A stretch of 64,000 bases of DNA from Pedosphaera parvula Ellin514 (lineage in GTDB: Bacteria > Verrucomicrobiota > Verrucomicrobiia > Limisphaerales > Pedosphaeraceae). Both the position numbers and the translations under genes were made by a program. The notes below the pieces were generated by a model, which did no database searches, had not been told where the DNA came from, and saw nothing but the letters and a program-made list of their open reading frames with translations. Shown here one piece after another: positions 43,640 to 53,012 of this stretch. Numbering within the stretch: the stretch's first letter is position 1; every line of letters starts with the position of its first letter. The stretch is from contig NZ_ABOX02000008.1 in NCBI RefSeq assembly GCF_000172555.1, positions 143,001 to 207,000 of the forward strand. Direction: 5' to 3'.

Positions 43640-44156
43640 AGGTGATTCTCTTTGTTGTGCAACAATTCAAGATACGCTTGATGTGGTGTAATGGGAAGGT
43701 GGGGGCATGGAGCGGTCAGCGGGCGATGTCGGAGAAGCGACGCTGGTTTTTCCAGAAGGGGCACAACGCGCTGCTTAGGAATGCTGGCGCATGGGATCGG
43801 GGGCCATGGGCCGCATCCGCGGGAGAAGGATGCCTGGCGGGGGGAGTGAGATCGTGGGGCGCATCCGCGGGAGCGGGTAAGGGTGGAACCGGATCGCGGG
43901 CATTATTAGGGAGCGAGCAGCAGGTCTTTCCAGACGGGCACCAATCCTTACCGATTGGAACGAGCCTGGCGGGGGGAGTGGGAGCCGTGGGGCGCATTCG
44001 CGGGAGCGGGTGAGGGTTGGATTGAATCGCGGGCCTTTTTAGGGAGCGCGCGGCAACGCGTCCTTACCGATTAGAACGATGCCTGGCGGTGGGATTGGCG
44101 TTGCAGAGTGCTTTAAGAAGCCAGGGCGGTTCTGCTTCTGTCTTCGGCTAGGGAAA
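43640..44156. repeat. GC-rich REP-like tandem array
   Basis: Units start with GCCTGGCGG at 43832, 43964 and 44081 (periods 132 and 117 bp). Each shows GTGGGGCGCATYCGCGGGAG, then AGGGAGCG and TTACCGATTRGAACGA. Similar units occur at 24326-24436 and 46421-46490. The array abuts the 3' end of a REP-associated transposase gene, which is the usual setting for REP elements. Confidence 0.65.
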
Positions 44157-44639
44157 TTATTCCCAGCGGATGTCGTGGATGCGGCCTTTCCAGGGCCAGT
44201 CTTCGATACGGTCGACGAGGTTTTTGCGAATGGGGTTTTGCATCATGTAGTTCCACTTTTCTGGGTACTCGGTGCCGGAACGGATGCGGTGGTGAAAACC
44301 GCCGGATTGGAAGCGCCATGCTGGATTTTTGATCTCGGTTGAGAAACGGCTCTTCCAGAATCCAATCCATTTTTCGATGGTCACGTTAAGATCACTTGAC
44401 GCGCAGAAGAAATGCATGTGGTCGGGCATGAGGAGATAATCACTGACAAGCCACGTGGTGGCTTCGTGCAGCCATATGACTTCCAGATGCTCAAGAACGA
44501 TGTGTTGAGTCAGCCATGGCTCACGGTTTGTCGTGCACACGGTAACCCAGATCATGTTAGTAGTGGTAGGAGAAAAATGGACGCCTTTGGCTGGCGTTTT
44601 GCGACCGACGTGTGGGTGAATGGAAAAGTTGTCCCCCAT
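44157..44639 (-). CDS. REP-associated tyrosine transposase (RAYT, Y1_Tnp)
   Basis: A 160-residue protein of the IS200/RAYT HUH-nuclease family. The HUH motif is MPDHMHFF and the catalytic Tyr region is WNYMMQNPIRKNLV, near the C-terminus. The start at 44639 has no good ribosome site, and the N-terminus is short relative to some family members. It is surrounded by repeats resembling its likely substrates, suggesting it processes the GC-rich units at 43832-44110 and 46421-46490. Confidence 0.85.
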   Translation of the reverse strand: MGDNFSIHPHVGRKTPAKGVHFSPTTTNMIWVTVCTTNREPWLTQHIVLEHLEVIWLHEATTWLVSDYLLMPDHMHFFCASSDLNVTIEKWIGFWKSRFSTEIKNPAWRFQSGGFHHRIRSGTEYPEKWNYMMQNPIRKNLVDRIEDWPWKGRIHDIRWE

Positions 44640-44777
44640 TTTGAGGAGGAGATTAATGGATGGGTTCTTTTTGCGGAACAGAAATAAAATGAGTAAAGGT
44701 CATGGATCTTGGGTCGCGTACGCGTATCGCGGTATGAGAGGGATTCAGATCGGTGACGAGGTTTGGGCGCCCGCAGA

Positions 44778-46410
44778 GAGACTGTCTCAAAAGTTTTTAG
44801 CTAGCACAGGCTTGATTCGAGTTGGAGCGGGCGAAGAAAGTAGAAGACGCTAACGGTGATCTTCGTCCTGCCATATGCCGGGTAGCGGTTGTGAGTGCGA
44901 AGCCCCACTTTTTGCGTTGCCGCATCAGCCGAGCCGCCATTTGTGCACCCACCGGCCGGGTTCCCCTTTTTGTCCGCCAGGTTTGATAGAGCACCCGCAG
45001 GTTGAGGGTTGCGCACAGCATGGCCCACTGGGTTTTTACTGCTGCCAGTCCCCACACAGTCCACCGACGGAAGCCCTCATGTTGTTTGATCTGGGCAAAA
45101 ATGCGCTCAATGATCTGGCCCCGCTGGCTCCAGAGTGCCCGGGCCGGTGGTTCTTGAAGACGCTCTCGCATCGCCTGCACCTGGGGCGTGTGGGGCCGCA
45201 CTTCCAGTTGCCGTCCCTTGGGGTCACGCGTGCACTGCGCCCGCACCGGGCAATCGCGCCAGTGGCAGCGATAACGCTCAACGCGCTGGCCTTTGTTGGT
45301 GGTGTGTCCTTCGTGATCCAGTTTTTTGCCCTGGGGACAGGTGACCGTCCGCTCCTTGGCGTCATAGTGGAAGTAACGCGTGGCGTAGGGTTGGTCCGCC
45401 GTGGAGGAGCCCTCCATGGGCGGAGCCAGCACATTTAAACCTTTTTCACTCGCTGCCCGCAAATCGGCTCCTGCTCCGTAGCCGGTGTCGGCCACGGTCA
45501 GGGTGTTCAACGCGGCGATGCCAACGTTTTCACGTCCTTGTTCAATCATCGGCACCAACTGTTCCACGTCCGTCTCCTGCCGGGTGGCCTCACAGGCCAC
45601 GATGACGCCCGTCTTCTCATCAGCCAGGGCTTGCGCGTTATAGGCAAAGCGGTTTTTGCCATCCACCTTCATGCGCCGGGCCTCAGGCTCCACGGGATGA
45701 TAGTAAGCGCGCCCGTCGGCGGCCAGTTGCGCCAGACCGCCTTTGATTTGTTCCCGCAACGCCTGACGCTAGAGCCAGGCCAGCTGGCAGACGATAGCCC
45801 GGTTGTGCCCGCTCCTCCTGCACGATAGCCAGCTCGGTATGGGCCAGGGCTTCGTCCAGCGCGCTCAAAAGTTTTTCCATATATTCGCGGCTCCAACTGC
45901 TGGGGCCGGCGGCGCAGGCTTCGATTTTCGTGCCGTCCAAAGCCTGCAACGCCAGACCGACGCAGCCAGCTCGCACGGCCACCTGCACGGTTTGCTTGAA
46001 AATCTCGCGCAATGCCCTTTGGTTATCACGCCAGAAACGCCAGAGACTGTTGTGATCAGGTTGAATCAGCCCAGTCAGCCAGAGCAGGGACAAGTGCTCC
46101 CGGCAGGCTGCCTCCAGTTTGCGCGTGGAGCGAATGCGGTGAAAATAACCATAGAGCCAGATCTTGAGCAGCAGACTGGGCGCATACGGCGGACGGCCTT
46201 CGGTGGCTGAAGGCATGACGAAACCCAGCAATGACAAATCGAGCTGGTCGACAAACTCGCGCAGGAAGCGGGCCGGATGATCCTTGGGCACCCAGTCTTC
46301 CAAGGCTGGAGGGAAAATAAACTGCTGTCCGTAATCAGGAGCAATCGCGTGAGCCATCATTTTCTTGGACGCTCCCCCCAAAAAACACATTCAAGTTTTG
46401 AGACAGTCTC
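44778..46410. mobile_element. IS1182-family insertion sequence
   Basis: 1633 bp with terminal inverted repeats GAGACTGTCTCAAAA at the left end (44778-44792) and its complement at the right (ending 46410). It carries one transposase gene on the minus strand, now frameshifted. It was inserted within the REP-like region: flanking repeat units continue on both sides. A target duplication is not certain; CAGAG occurs at both edges but offset by one base. Confidence 0.85.
44797..46390 (-). pseudogene. IS1182-type DDE transposase, frameshifted
   Basis: The N-terminal part (46390-45683) has the DUF772-like region PPYAPSLLLKIWLYGYFHRI and ends its homology at GYRLPAGLAL. The C-terminal part (from ~45775) resumes one base out of frame with RQALREQIKGGLAQ and contains DDE_Tnp_1 features (NTLTVADTGYGAGADL, CRWHDCPV-like zinc-site region, RSQRGQIIERIFAQIK-like). 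A single extra base near 45772 breaks the frame. IS1182 transposases are normally one frame, so this is probably dead. Confidence 0.8.
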
Positions 46411-46519
46411 CAGAGGTGCGCCCTACCAATTAGAACGAGGCTGGCGGTGGGATTGGGATTGTGGGGCGCGTATGCGGGTGGGGTGCGGAATGAATTATGA
46501 GATGGAGTTAAAAACAGAA
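46411..46519. repeat. REP-like unit right of the IS
   Basis: CCAATTAGAACGAGGCTGGCGG followed by GTGGGGCGCGTATGCGGGTG repeats the wording of the array at 43832-44110. It was probably contiguous with it before the IS arrived. Confidence 0.55.
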
Positions 46520-48691
46520 TTACTGTTTTTGGAGGCGATAGAACTGGGGGGAGGAGGCGATGGCGTTGGTGACGATGAACTGATTGCCGGAGGTTTGGAC
46601 GGGGGTTTGAACCGGAGTCCAAGTGTTAGTGTTGTCGAGGGCGGTGTTTGATTCGAGGGTGAAGGCGGGAGTGTTGGTGGTCCAGGAGAGGATGATGTTG
46701 TTCCCAAACTGGGTGACGGAAAGGGTGGGGATGAGTGCGGTGCTGAGTGGCGGAGTGACGCTGGCCCAGGTGGTGCCGATGCGGAGTTCGTCGGCGATCA
46801 ATGCGGCGGGTTGGAGGGTGGCGCTGGCGTCGCCACGGCGGAAGAAGAGGAAGCTGGCGATCTGGTTGGCGGTGATGTCGGTGCCAGAGGTGGTGGAAAG
46901 CGTGGGGGCGGGTGCGAGGCCGGCGCCGAAGGTGGTTGGATCGGGATTGATCCAAAGGTTGGCGAGGTCGTCGCTGGCGGAGTTGGTGTTGAGGGTGTAG
47001 CTGCCGACGACGAAGATGGTCTGGCCGGTGGTGTAGGTGGTGGTGTCGAAGAGGCTTCCGGAACTGGCTTTCTTGAGCCCGATGTTGTAGCCGCTGGCGG
47101 CGAGTTTGGTTTGCACTCCGGCGCCGATGACGGTGGGGGTGGTGCCTTGCGAGCCGAGTGAGTTGTTGAAGCCGGCGAAGAATCCACCGGAGGTGTTGAG
47201 CTGGCCGAGGTCGGTGACTTGAAAGGCGAAGGAATAATAGAGCGTGCCAGCGGTGATGGCGTTGGTGAGATTAAAGCGGGCGCTGGGACCGGTGGAGGCG
47301 CCGACGAGAATGGCGTTGCCGGTGGAGGGAGCGAGGCCGGGGATGGTGAGGTTGGTTGAGAGGATGGAGATGTTCGCGCCTACGGGGCCGGCGGCGGTCC
47401 AGTAGCGTCCAGAGGAGTTGGTTTGGCCGACGAGGTTGGAGCCGATGGTGTAAGGGGTGAGGCCGGGAGCAAAGGTATCGGCAGCGAGTGGGTCAGGAAT
47501 TTTGACATCGAGAACGGCGTTGAGGCTGTTGGTGGTGCCGACGGTGTTGCTGACGAGGACTGAGTAATGGCCGGCGTTCGCGGGTGAGATATTGGTGAGG
47601 GTGAGGGAATTGTTGGTGGCGCCAGGGATTCTGGCACCGTTGAATTTCCATTGGAACACGAGCGCAGCGTTGCCGGCGGTGATAACGCTGAAGCTCGTGA
47701 TGCCGCCGGGGGCGATGGTCTGACTTTGGGGTTGCGTGATTATGAAGGGCGGGGTGAGTGGATTGCTCGTGGGGAGTGAGTTGCTGCCGTAGGTGTCTTC
47801 AAAGTGGATGAGGTCGGGGTCGGGTGCGAGCATGGTATCGGAATACCAGGCGTAACTGAGGAAGCCGGGGAATCCGACGTTGCGGGCGGCGAGGCTGCGG
47901 ACGTTGATGGCGGCGTCCCAATCGGAAAATGAAGCGGTGTTGCGGCCCCAGGTGACGGTCGTGCCGTCGGGGAGGTCGGTGGAGGTTTGACCGAAGTGTT
48001 CACCGAGCATGAGCCGGGACTTGGGCACACCGCGATTGGCGTAGCTGGTCACGGAACTTTGGTATTGGCTTTGGCACCAACTGAGGGAGAAGCCGTTGTT
48101 CTTGATGGCGAGTCCGCTCAAATAGTTTTCGACGGCGATGTAGCAATCGGTGGAGAGCGCCTGCCAATCGGCGTTGTTGGCGGCAGGATTCGGGAAGGGG
48201 CTGTAGAGAATGACGGTGTAACCGTAGGTGGTATTAAGAGTGTGAACGACAGCGCGGAGCCAGGCGCGGTAGGTGGCGTCGCTGGGCCAGTTGCCAGCGG
48301 AGATTTCGTTCAGGACGAGATAGGCGGGCTTGGGGCCGGTGGTGAATCCGCTGGTGATGTAGTCGTCGATGAGGGCGGCCTTTTGGGCGGCGGAGTTGGT
48401 GGTCCAGCCGTCGGTGAGGGTGTTGTAGTAGCCGGCGAGGACGTTGCCGGCGGCGTTGACTTCGGCGCGATGGGCGTCGGTGGTCATCGCGAGGTAATGG
48501 CCATTGGGGCTGGAAAAGTTGAGGTGGTCAAACTGGGTTTGGCAGAGGTGGTTGTCGGGATAGCAGGGGCAACAGAACCAGACGACGTCGAAACGGAGGT
48601 CGGGAGTTGCGTGGGTGGAGCGGGAGAAACCTGCAAACAACAGCAGGACAAAAGTGAGTCGAGCGAAACGGCACAGCTTGAACATAAACAA
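46520..48691 (-). CDS. Secreted TIM-barrel-like protein with Ig domain, shared module and tail
   Basis: 723 residues with a signal peptide (LTFVLLLFAGFSRSTHA). Residues ~30-310 may be a TIM-barrel hydrolase: YLVLNEISAG and LMLGEHFGQ carry candidate acidic residues. An Ig-like domain (~318-400, TQPQSQTIAPGG) follows. The module at ~405-640 (LYYSFAFQV, AGFNNSLG, ITANQIASF, ADELRIGTTW) matches the protein at 36289. The end has the tail domain (TLESNTALDNTNTW ... QFYRL). The substrate is unknown. Confidence 0.75.
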   Translation of the reverse strand: MFMFKLCRFARLTFVLLLFAGFSRSTHATPDLRFDVVWFCCPCYPDNHLCQTQFDHLNFSSPNGHYLAMTTDAHRAEVNAAGNVLAGYYNTLTDGWTTNSAAQKAALIDDYITSGFTTGPKPAYLVLNEISAGNWPSDATYRAWLRAVVHTLNTTYGYTVILYSPFPNPAANNADWQALSTDCYIAVENYLSGLAIKNNGFSLSWCQSQYQSSVTSYANRGVPKSRLMLGEHFGQTSTDLPDGTTVTWGRNTASFSDWDAAINVRSLAARNVGFPGFLSYAWYSDTMLAPDPDLIHFEDTYGSNSLPTSNPLTPPFIITQPQSQTIAPGGITSFSVITAGNAALVFQWKFNGARIPGATNNSLTLTNISPANAGHYSVLVSNTVGTTNSLNAVLDVKIPDPLAADTFAPGLTPYTIGSNLVGQTNSSGRYWTAAGPVGANISILSTNLTIPGLAPSTGNAILVGASTGPSARFNLTNAITAGTLYYSFAFQVTDLGQLNTSGGFFAGFNNSLGSQGTTPTVIGAGVQTKLAASGYNIGLKKASSGSLFDTTTYTTGQTIFVVGSYTLNTNSASDDLANLWINPDPTTFGAGLAPAPTLSTTSGTDITANQIASFLFFRRGDASATLQPAALIADELRIGTTWASVTPPLSTALIPTLSVTQFGNNIILSWTTNTPAFTLESNTALDNTNTWTPVQTPVQTSGNQFIVTNAIASSPQFYRLQKQ

Positions 48692-48772
48692 AGAAGCAGC
48701 TTATCGGATGCGCGGATGGGCAACAAATGGAATCGAGCGGTTGATGAGTATCCTGCTTGGGATGGGTGGGAT

Positions 48773-49033
48773 TATACCGAATGCCAAAATTAATTTCCGG
48801 AATGGGGAAAAGAACCGGATGAAAGGAGGCGATAAGCCTGATGAAACTAGGGACTGAAAAAGCCATGGCCTTGGGGAAGAGGAAATTCTTTAGTCATCGG
48901 GTACAGGGTGCTTTTGATTTGAGGCGGCGTTGTCGGCCTGGTCGTTATCTTTCAGATAGCGCCTGCGGCCTCCGCCTTGCCTCAAACCAAAATCCCCTCT
49001 GCCATTCGGAAATTTCTTTCGGCATTCGGTATA
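48773..49033. repeat. Inverted-repeat element M1, complete copy (261 bp)
   Basis: Terminal repeats of ~32 bp match with few differences: TATACCGAATGCC at the left, and its complement GGCATTCGGTATA at the right, with AATTTCC also shared. Inside is a hairpin (TTTGAGGCGG against CCGCCTTGCCTCAAA). A truncated copy is at 31381-31608. No frame in it looks functional; a MITE is likely. Confidence 0.8.
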
Positions 49034-49040
49034 GGAGCGA

Positions 49041-50738
49041 TCAGGGAATGACTTGGGCGCGGTAGTAGCAGGGCGCGGCGGGTTGGGTGGGGTCGGAGAT
49101 GTCGAGGAACCCGGAGGCGGGAATTGAGTTGGTGAGGAAGGGGATCCAAGTGGTGAGGTTGGTGGAGCGGAGGAGGATGTGGGAAAATCCGGGGGAGCCG
49201 CTGAGGCGGAAATGAAAAGAACCGTTTGTGAGGTAGTTAACTGGGTTGAGTAACGGAGCGGTGGCGTGAAGATGAGCGAATTCGATTGCGTATTGATTGC
49301 CAGGAGTGTCGTTAAAGCTGAGTTGGATGCCCTTGACGTTGCTCCACAAAATAGTTTGGGTGAGGGTGTGGCTGTTGGTGGTGGAAGGGATGGAGCCGGA
49401 AAAATCTCCAGCTGAATAAATCGGGCCGGTGAAGCCATCAACTCGAATTTGGATTCCTTTGATGAAGGCGGGCGGAGTGACGGTTGTGCCGCTGGTGTTC
49501 TTGCAGGTCCAGTTGATTTTTTTCAAGACGTTTGAAGCGCTCAGCACGACGCTGGGGACAAGAATGATTTGTTGAGTTGAGGCATTTGGATTGAGCAAGT
49601 TGAAGCGGTTGGTGGCATTGGCATATTTGACGGTGAACACTCCGCCGGTGGGAAATGCTGGGGTGTTGATCGGAGGAGACAGATAGCTGAGAGAATTGGT
49701 GGTGAGCGAAAAAGTGGTTTGGTTGAGTGAATTGGATAACCCCGATGCTGCCGGGCCGGTGAAAGAAATCGAGGCGGGATGGTTGGTGTTGTTATTGAGC
49801 GTGAACAATGCGCAGTAATTGCTAAGGCCCTGTGGAAAGGTGACGATGCCATTGGTGCCGTTACCAAAGGAGCCGCGCGGAAAATTGAAAACCAGGCGAA
49901 AATCTCCGTTGGGACAACCGACTGAAGTTCCCGTGGTGACCAGAGGCATTTTCAATTGCTTGTAAAAACCCGCCACGCCCACGGCACCGGGATAGGCATT
50001 GGTGTTCGAATTCACGGGGCGCAACACAAGCATCATGGCGTTGTATTGCTGTCCGGAGCGAAGGGTTCGTGCGGGAATGATCGTGCTGACAGAACTGCTG
50101 GCAAGTGCTCCGGTCGATCCAGGAAATGGTGTGGAAAAAACGAGGTTTGAGCGGCAATCCAGGACCAGGACTTGCAGAAAATCAGGAGTGAGGTTGGCCG
50201 GGAGCGGAGACCAACTCAAAGTGAAATCCAAGTTGGGATTTGCAGCTTGTGCCGCGGTGAAGTTGCTGAAGTGTGGCGTGGTGGGATAATTATTGGCAGT
50301 GAGAGTAACGACGGCCGTTTTCGTGCCATCATGGACTGTGCCGAGAGTGAGTGTGTAACTGCCATTTGGATAAGCTGCGTCCATGGCAGTGACGGAGCTA
50401 AATATTTTTTCAAAGGCGAACAAGCCGGCGCTATTGGGAATCGTTACCAGGGTGGAGGCAGGCGTTCTGAAGGTCGCATTGGTTAAATAGCCGGGTGCTG
50501 CAGGTGAAGCGATGGCCTGAAAAACTGAATTCAATGATCCGTCGGGCACGACCGAAGCGTCGCTGCTTTGAAGAAATGCCTGACCCTTGATGACTCCAAA
50601 GTACCCCACATCCGCTCCTTGAGTTGTTACGCTCAAAAGAAGCAGCATCACCAAACCTGCCGCCCATCTTCCTGTCTGGAGAAAACTGGTGCTCCACTGA
50701 AGAAGGTGCCGGGAATTATTTTTCAATTTTGTACCCAT
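49041..50738 (-). CDS. Large secreted protein, paralogue of the 2106-4025 product
   Basis: 565 residues with a signal peptide (WAAGLVMLLLLSVTTQGA). It shares with the protein at 2106 the VIKGQAFLQS start, YPTTPHFSNF, LDFTLSW, RTLRSGQQYNAM, NAYPGAVGVAGFY and TTGTSVGCPNG stretches. It lacks the He_PIG-like domain and ends directly in the tail (RSTNLTTW ... YYRAQ). Function is unknown. The complete M1 element lies 7 bp beyond its stop. Confidence 0.78.
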   Translation of the reverse strand: MGTKLKNNSRHLLQWSTSFLQTGRWAAGLVMLLLLSVTTQGADVGYFGVIKGQAFLQSSDASVVPDGSLNSVFQAIASPAAPGYLTNATFRTPASTLVTIPNSAGLFAFEKIFSSVTAMDAAYPNGSYTLTLGTVHDGTKTAVVTLTANNYPTTPHFSNFTAAQAANPNLDFTLSWSPLPANLTPDFLQVLVLDCRSNLVFSTPFPGSTGALASSSVSTIIPARTLRSGQQYNAMMLVLRPVNSNTNAYPGAVGVAGFYKQLKMPLVTTGTSVGCPNGDFRLVFNFPRGSFGNGTNGIVTFPQGLSNYCALFTLNNNTNHPASISFTGPAASGLSNSLNQTTFSLTTNSLSYLSPPINTPAFPTGGVFTVKYANATNRFNLLNPNASTQQIILVPSVVLSASNVLKKINWTCKNTSGTTVTPPAFIKGIQIRVDGFTGPIYSAGDFSGSIPSTTNSHTLTQTILWSNVKGIQLSFNDTPGNQYAIEFAHLHATAPLLNPVNYLTNGSFHFRLSGSPGFSHILLRSTNLTTWIPFLTNSIPASGFLDISDPTQPAAPCYYRAQVIP

Positions 50739-50850
50739 GCCAGAGTCGCAGTGGGTGACTTAATCATGTATGGCAGTGGAAGGCCATTAGAAATTCTGGA
50801 GCGAATGAGGATGGACGCGGGCAGGATGATTTGCCGCGAGAAGTGCAACG

Positions 50851-51843
50851 CTAAGGCTTCCGGCGGGCAAGCTGTTTTGCAAGTCGAATGGCGGCAATCA
50901 TGCTGGAGGGATTGGCGATGCCTCTTCCTGCGATGTTGTAAGCCGTACCGTGATCAGGCGAGGTGCGGATGAACGGCAGTCCCAAGGTCCAGTTAATGCC
51001 GTTTTCAAAGCCGATCATTTTGAGCGGCACCAATCCCTGGTCGTGATACATGGCGACCACGACATCGTAATCGCCCTTGAATACGTAGTGGAAAAGAGCG
51101 TCAGCGGGAAATGGCCCGTGGACATCCAGATTTTTCCTTTTGCAGGCTTCGACAGCTGGAGTCACCACGGTGATTTCCTCAGTGCCCAATTCTCCGCCTT
51201 CACCTGCGTGAGGGTTTAGTCCGCAAACCGCCACTCGTGCCCGGGGGAGCCCAAGATCCACGCATGATTGGGCGGCGCGTTCGATGGCGAGTTCCACCTT
51301 TGCCTGCGTCAGTTTTTCAGAAACCGCTTTTAACGGGACGTGGGTGGTGGCCAGCACCACACGCAACCATCGGTCGCGATCGTCGTGCCCGAGCAGCATC
51401 ATCGCGCTGCGATCCGCACCAGCCATATTGGATATGAACTCCGTTTGTCCGACGAAAGCATGCCCTGCCCGGATGATGGATTCCTTGTTCACTGGCGCCG
51501 TAATCATGCCGTCGAGTTCGTGATTCAAGCACCGTTGAGTGGCATCTTTCAACCAGGCGACCGCCGCATTAGCTGCTTCGGGAGCGCCTGGTTTCAAGTT
51601 TTCCGGCAAGGCTCCTGGCATTAAATCATGAACGAAGATGCGTCCGCCATTGCGAGGTCCGCTGTAGGGGTGAAAATCAAGGTTGAGGTTAAGGCCTTGA
51701 TTGAGTTTCTGAAGCAGTCCTGCATCACCGATCAGCAAATACCGGGTGTCATCCGCTCCGGCTTCGGCGGCCAACGCCTTGAGGGTAACTTCCGGACCGA
51801 TTCCAGTGACATCCCCCAGACAAATTCCAATCCAGCCAACCAT
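50851..51843 (-). CDS. pdxA: 4-hydroxythreonine-4-phosphate dehydrogenase
   Basis: 330 residues from ATG 51843. PdxA oxidises 4-phosphohydroxy-L-threonine in pyridoxal phosphate synthesis. Signatures are GDVTGIGPEV (usually GDPAGIGPE), the three metal-binding histidines in ATTHVPLKAV, FPADALFHY and AMYHDQGLVPLK, and the C-terminal TSPDHGTAYNIAG. It follows the surA-like gene on the same strand after 74 bp, the same neighbour order as in Escherichia coli. Confidence 0.93.
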   Translation of the reverse strand: MVGWIGICLGDVTGIGPEVTLKALAAEAGADDTRYLLIGDAGLLQKLNQGLNLNLDFHPYSGPRNGGRIFVHDLMPGALPENLKPGAPEAANAAVAWLKDATQRCLNHELDGMITAPVNKESIIRAGHAFVGQTEFISNMAGADRSAMMLLGHDDRDRWLRVVLATTHVPLKAVSEKLTQAKVELAIERAAQSCVDLGLPRARVAVCGLNPHAGEGGELGTEEITVVTPAVEACKRKNLDVHGPFPADALFHYVFKGDYDVVVAMYHDQGLVPLKMIGFENGINWTLGLPFIRTSPDHGTAYNIAGRGIANPSSMIAAIRLAKQLARRKP

Positions 51844-51917
51844 ATTGTTTATGCAGATTGCCACATTGCAAATGCCCGGCGGCAACTGCCACTACAGTAT
51901 AATTCAAAGCGATAATT

Positions 51918-52883
51918 TTAGAAGAAGAAGCGCACGAAAGTCTTTTTCTCGATGCGATCAATCCACTTCCTGTAAAGACGGAAATTCTCCTGTGCGGTGA
52001 GGGTCCTTTCGATATCATCCTGCACATCCCTTAAGGGTTTTACGTGAGCCGGACGACGATCTTCAAGCAAAACCAGGAAGCAGGCAGTGGGGGTTTCGAT
52101 CACATCGGTATATTCCCCGGACTTAAGTTTGGATACCGCTTCGGCAATCGGCTTCAGAACAACCGAGGTCTCCTGCCAACCGGCATCTCCTCCTTGTGCG
52201 CGGGTGGAGCCTTCTGAATAAACCGAAGCCATTTCGGAGAATGCGGCACCGTTTTTTAGCTGAGAAATGATCTCCTGAGCCCGCTTTTTAGTTGAACCCT
52301 CGGTGTCATCCGCTGGCTTATTCAGCACAATGATCCTGGTTTTGATTTCATCCGCCACTTTGAAGTCAGCCTGGTGTTCCTGGTAAAATGTCTCAATCTT
52401 ATGTGGGGACATGATTGTTTCGGGCACATTCTTCCGATACATTTCACGGTAAATCAGGTCATCACGAATTTGCTTCTTGAACTGCTCGAAAGTCAGCCCT
52501 TCCTTTTGAAGTTGTTTGGTGAGTTGTACGCGATCTGAATACTTCTCTTTGATGCGATCCTGCACAATCTCATCAATGATGGTTTCGGGCACATTAAAAC
52601 CAGAGTTTTGAAAATCATGGAGGACCAGTTCTCGTTGGATCAGGTTTGTCAGACCCTTGCCCATCAAATCGACCATTCGCAACTGGTATTCTTGAGGATT
52701 ATTTTGATATTGGTGGCGGATAAAATCTGCATCACGGCCAACCAACAATTCCACCTGTTGGTAGGTGATAATGGAGTCTGCGACGATCGCACGAATACCA
52801 TTTACCAATTCAGCGCGGGCGTTTAGACACATGGCGGAGCAGAACGACAGCCCGGTCAGGGTCAAGATGCAAAAAAATCTCAT
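51918..52883 (-). CDS. surA: SurA-like periplasmic peptidyl-prolyl isomerase
   Basis: 321 residues from ATG 52883 with a signal peptide (CILTLTGLSFCSAMCLNARA). The N-terminal SurA domain (~27-170) begins LVNGIRAIVADSIITYQQVE. One PpiC rotamase domain (~185-285) has KTRIIVLNK, AFSEMASVYSEGSTRAQGGDAGW and LKSGEYTDVIETP. E. coli SurA has two such domains; here there is one. It aids outer-membrane protein folding. It is divergent from the aroF leader region. Confidence 0.85.
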   Translation of the reverse strand: MRFFCILTLTGLSFCSAMCLNARAELVNGIRAIVADSIITYQQVELLVGRDADFIRHQYQNNPQEYQLRMVDLMGKGLTNLIQRELVLHDFQNSGFNVPETIIDEIVQDRIKEKYSDRVQLTKQLQKEGLTFEQFKKQIRDDLIYREMYRKNVPETIMSPHKIETFYQEHQADFKVADEIKTRIIVLNKPADDTEGSTKKRAQEIISQLKNGAAFSEMASVYSEGSTRAQGGDAGWQETSVVLKPIAEAVSKLKSGEYTDVIETPTACFLVLLEDRRPAHVKPLRDVQDDIERTLTAQENFRLYRKWIDRIEKKTFVRFFF

Positions 52884-53012
52884 GCGATAAATCACTTTAT
52901 CGCATACTACGGAACAGAGGAGAAAGGTCAAGCACGGGACAGGCAGAAATGGCATGATTCCTGCCCGCATGTCACTCTTGACGCCATCCAACGCTCTGGT
53001 AGGGTTGATATG

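Noticed and set aside
43832..44110. GC-rich tandem units considered as a CRISPR array
   Set aside because: Units are 117-132 bp apart, with similarity spread along the unit rather than short identical repeats with unique spacers. They fit REP-like elements beside a RAYT gene.
47987..48793. 268-codon plus-strand frame
   Set aside because: Gly/Val-rich shadow of the secreted-protein gene on the minus strand.
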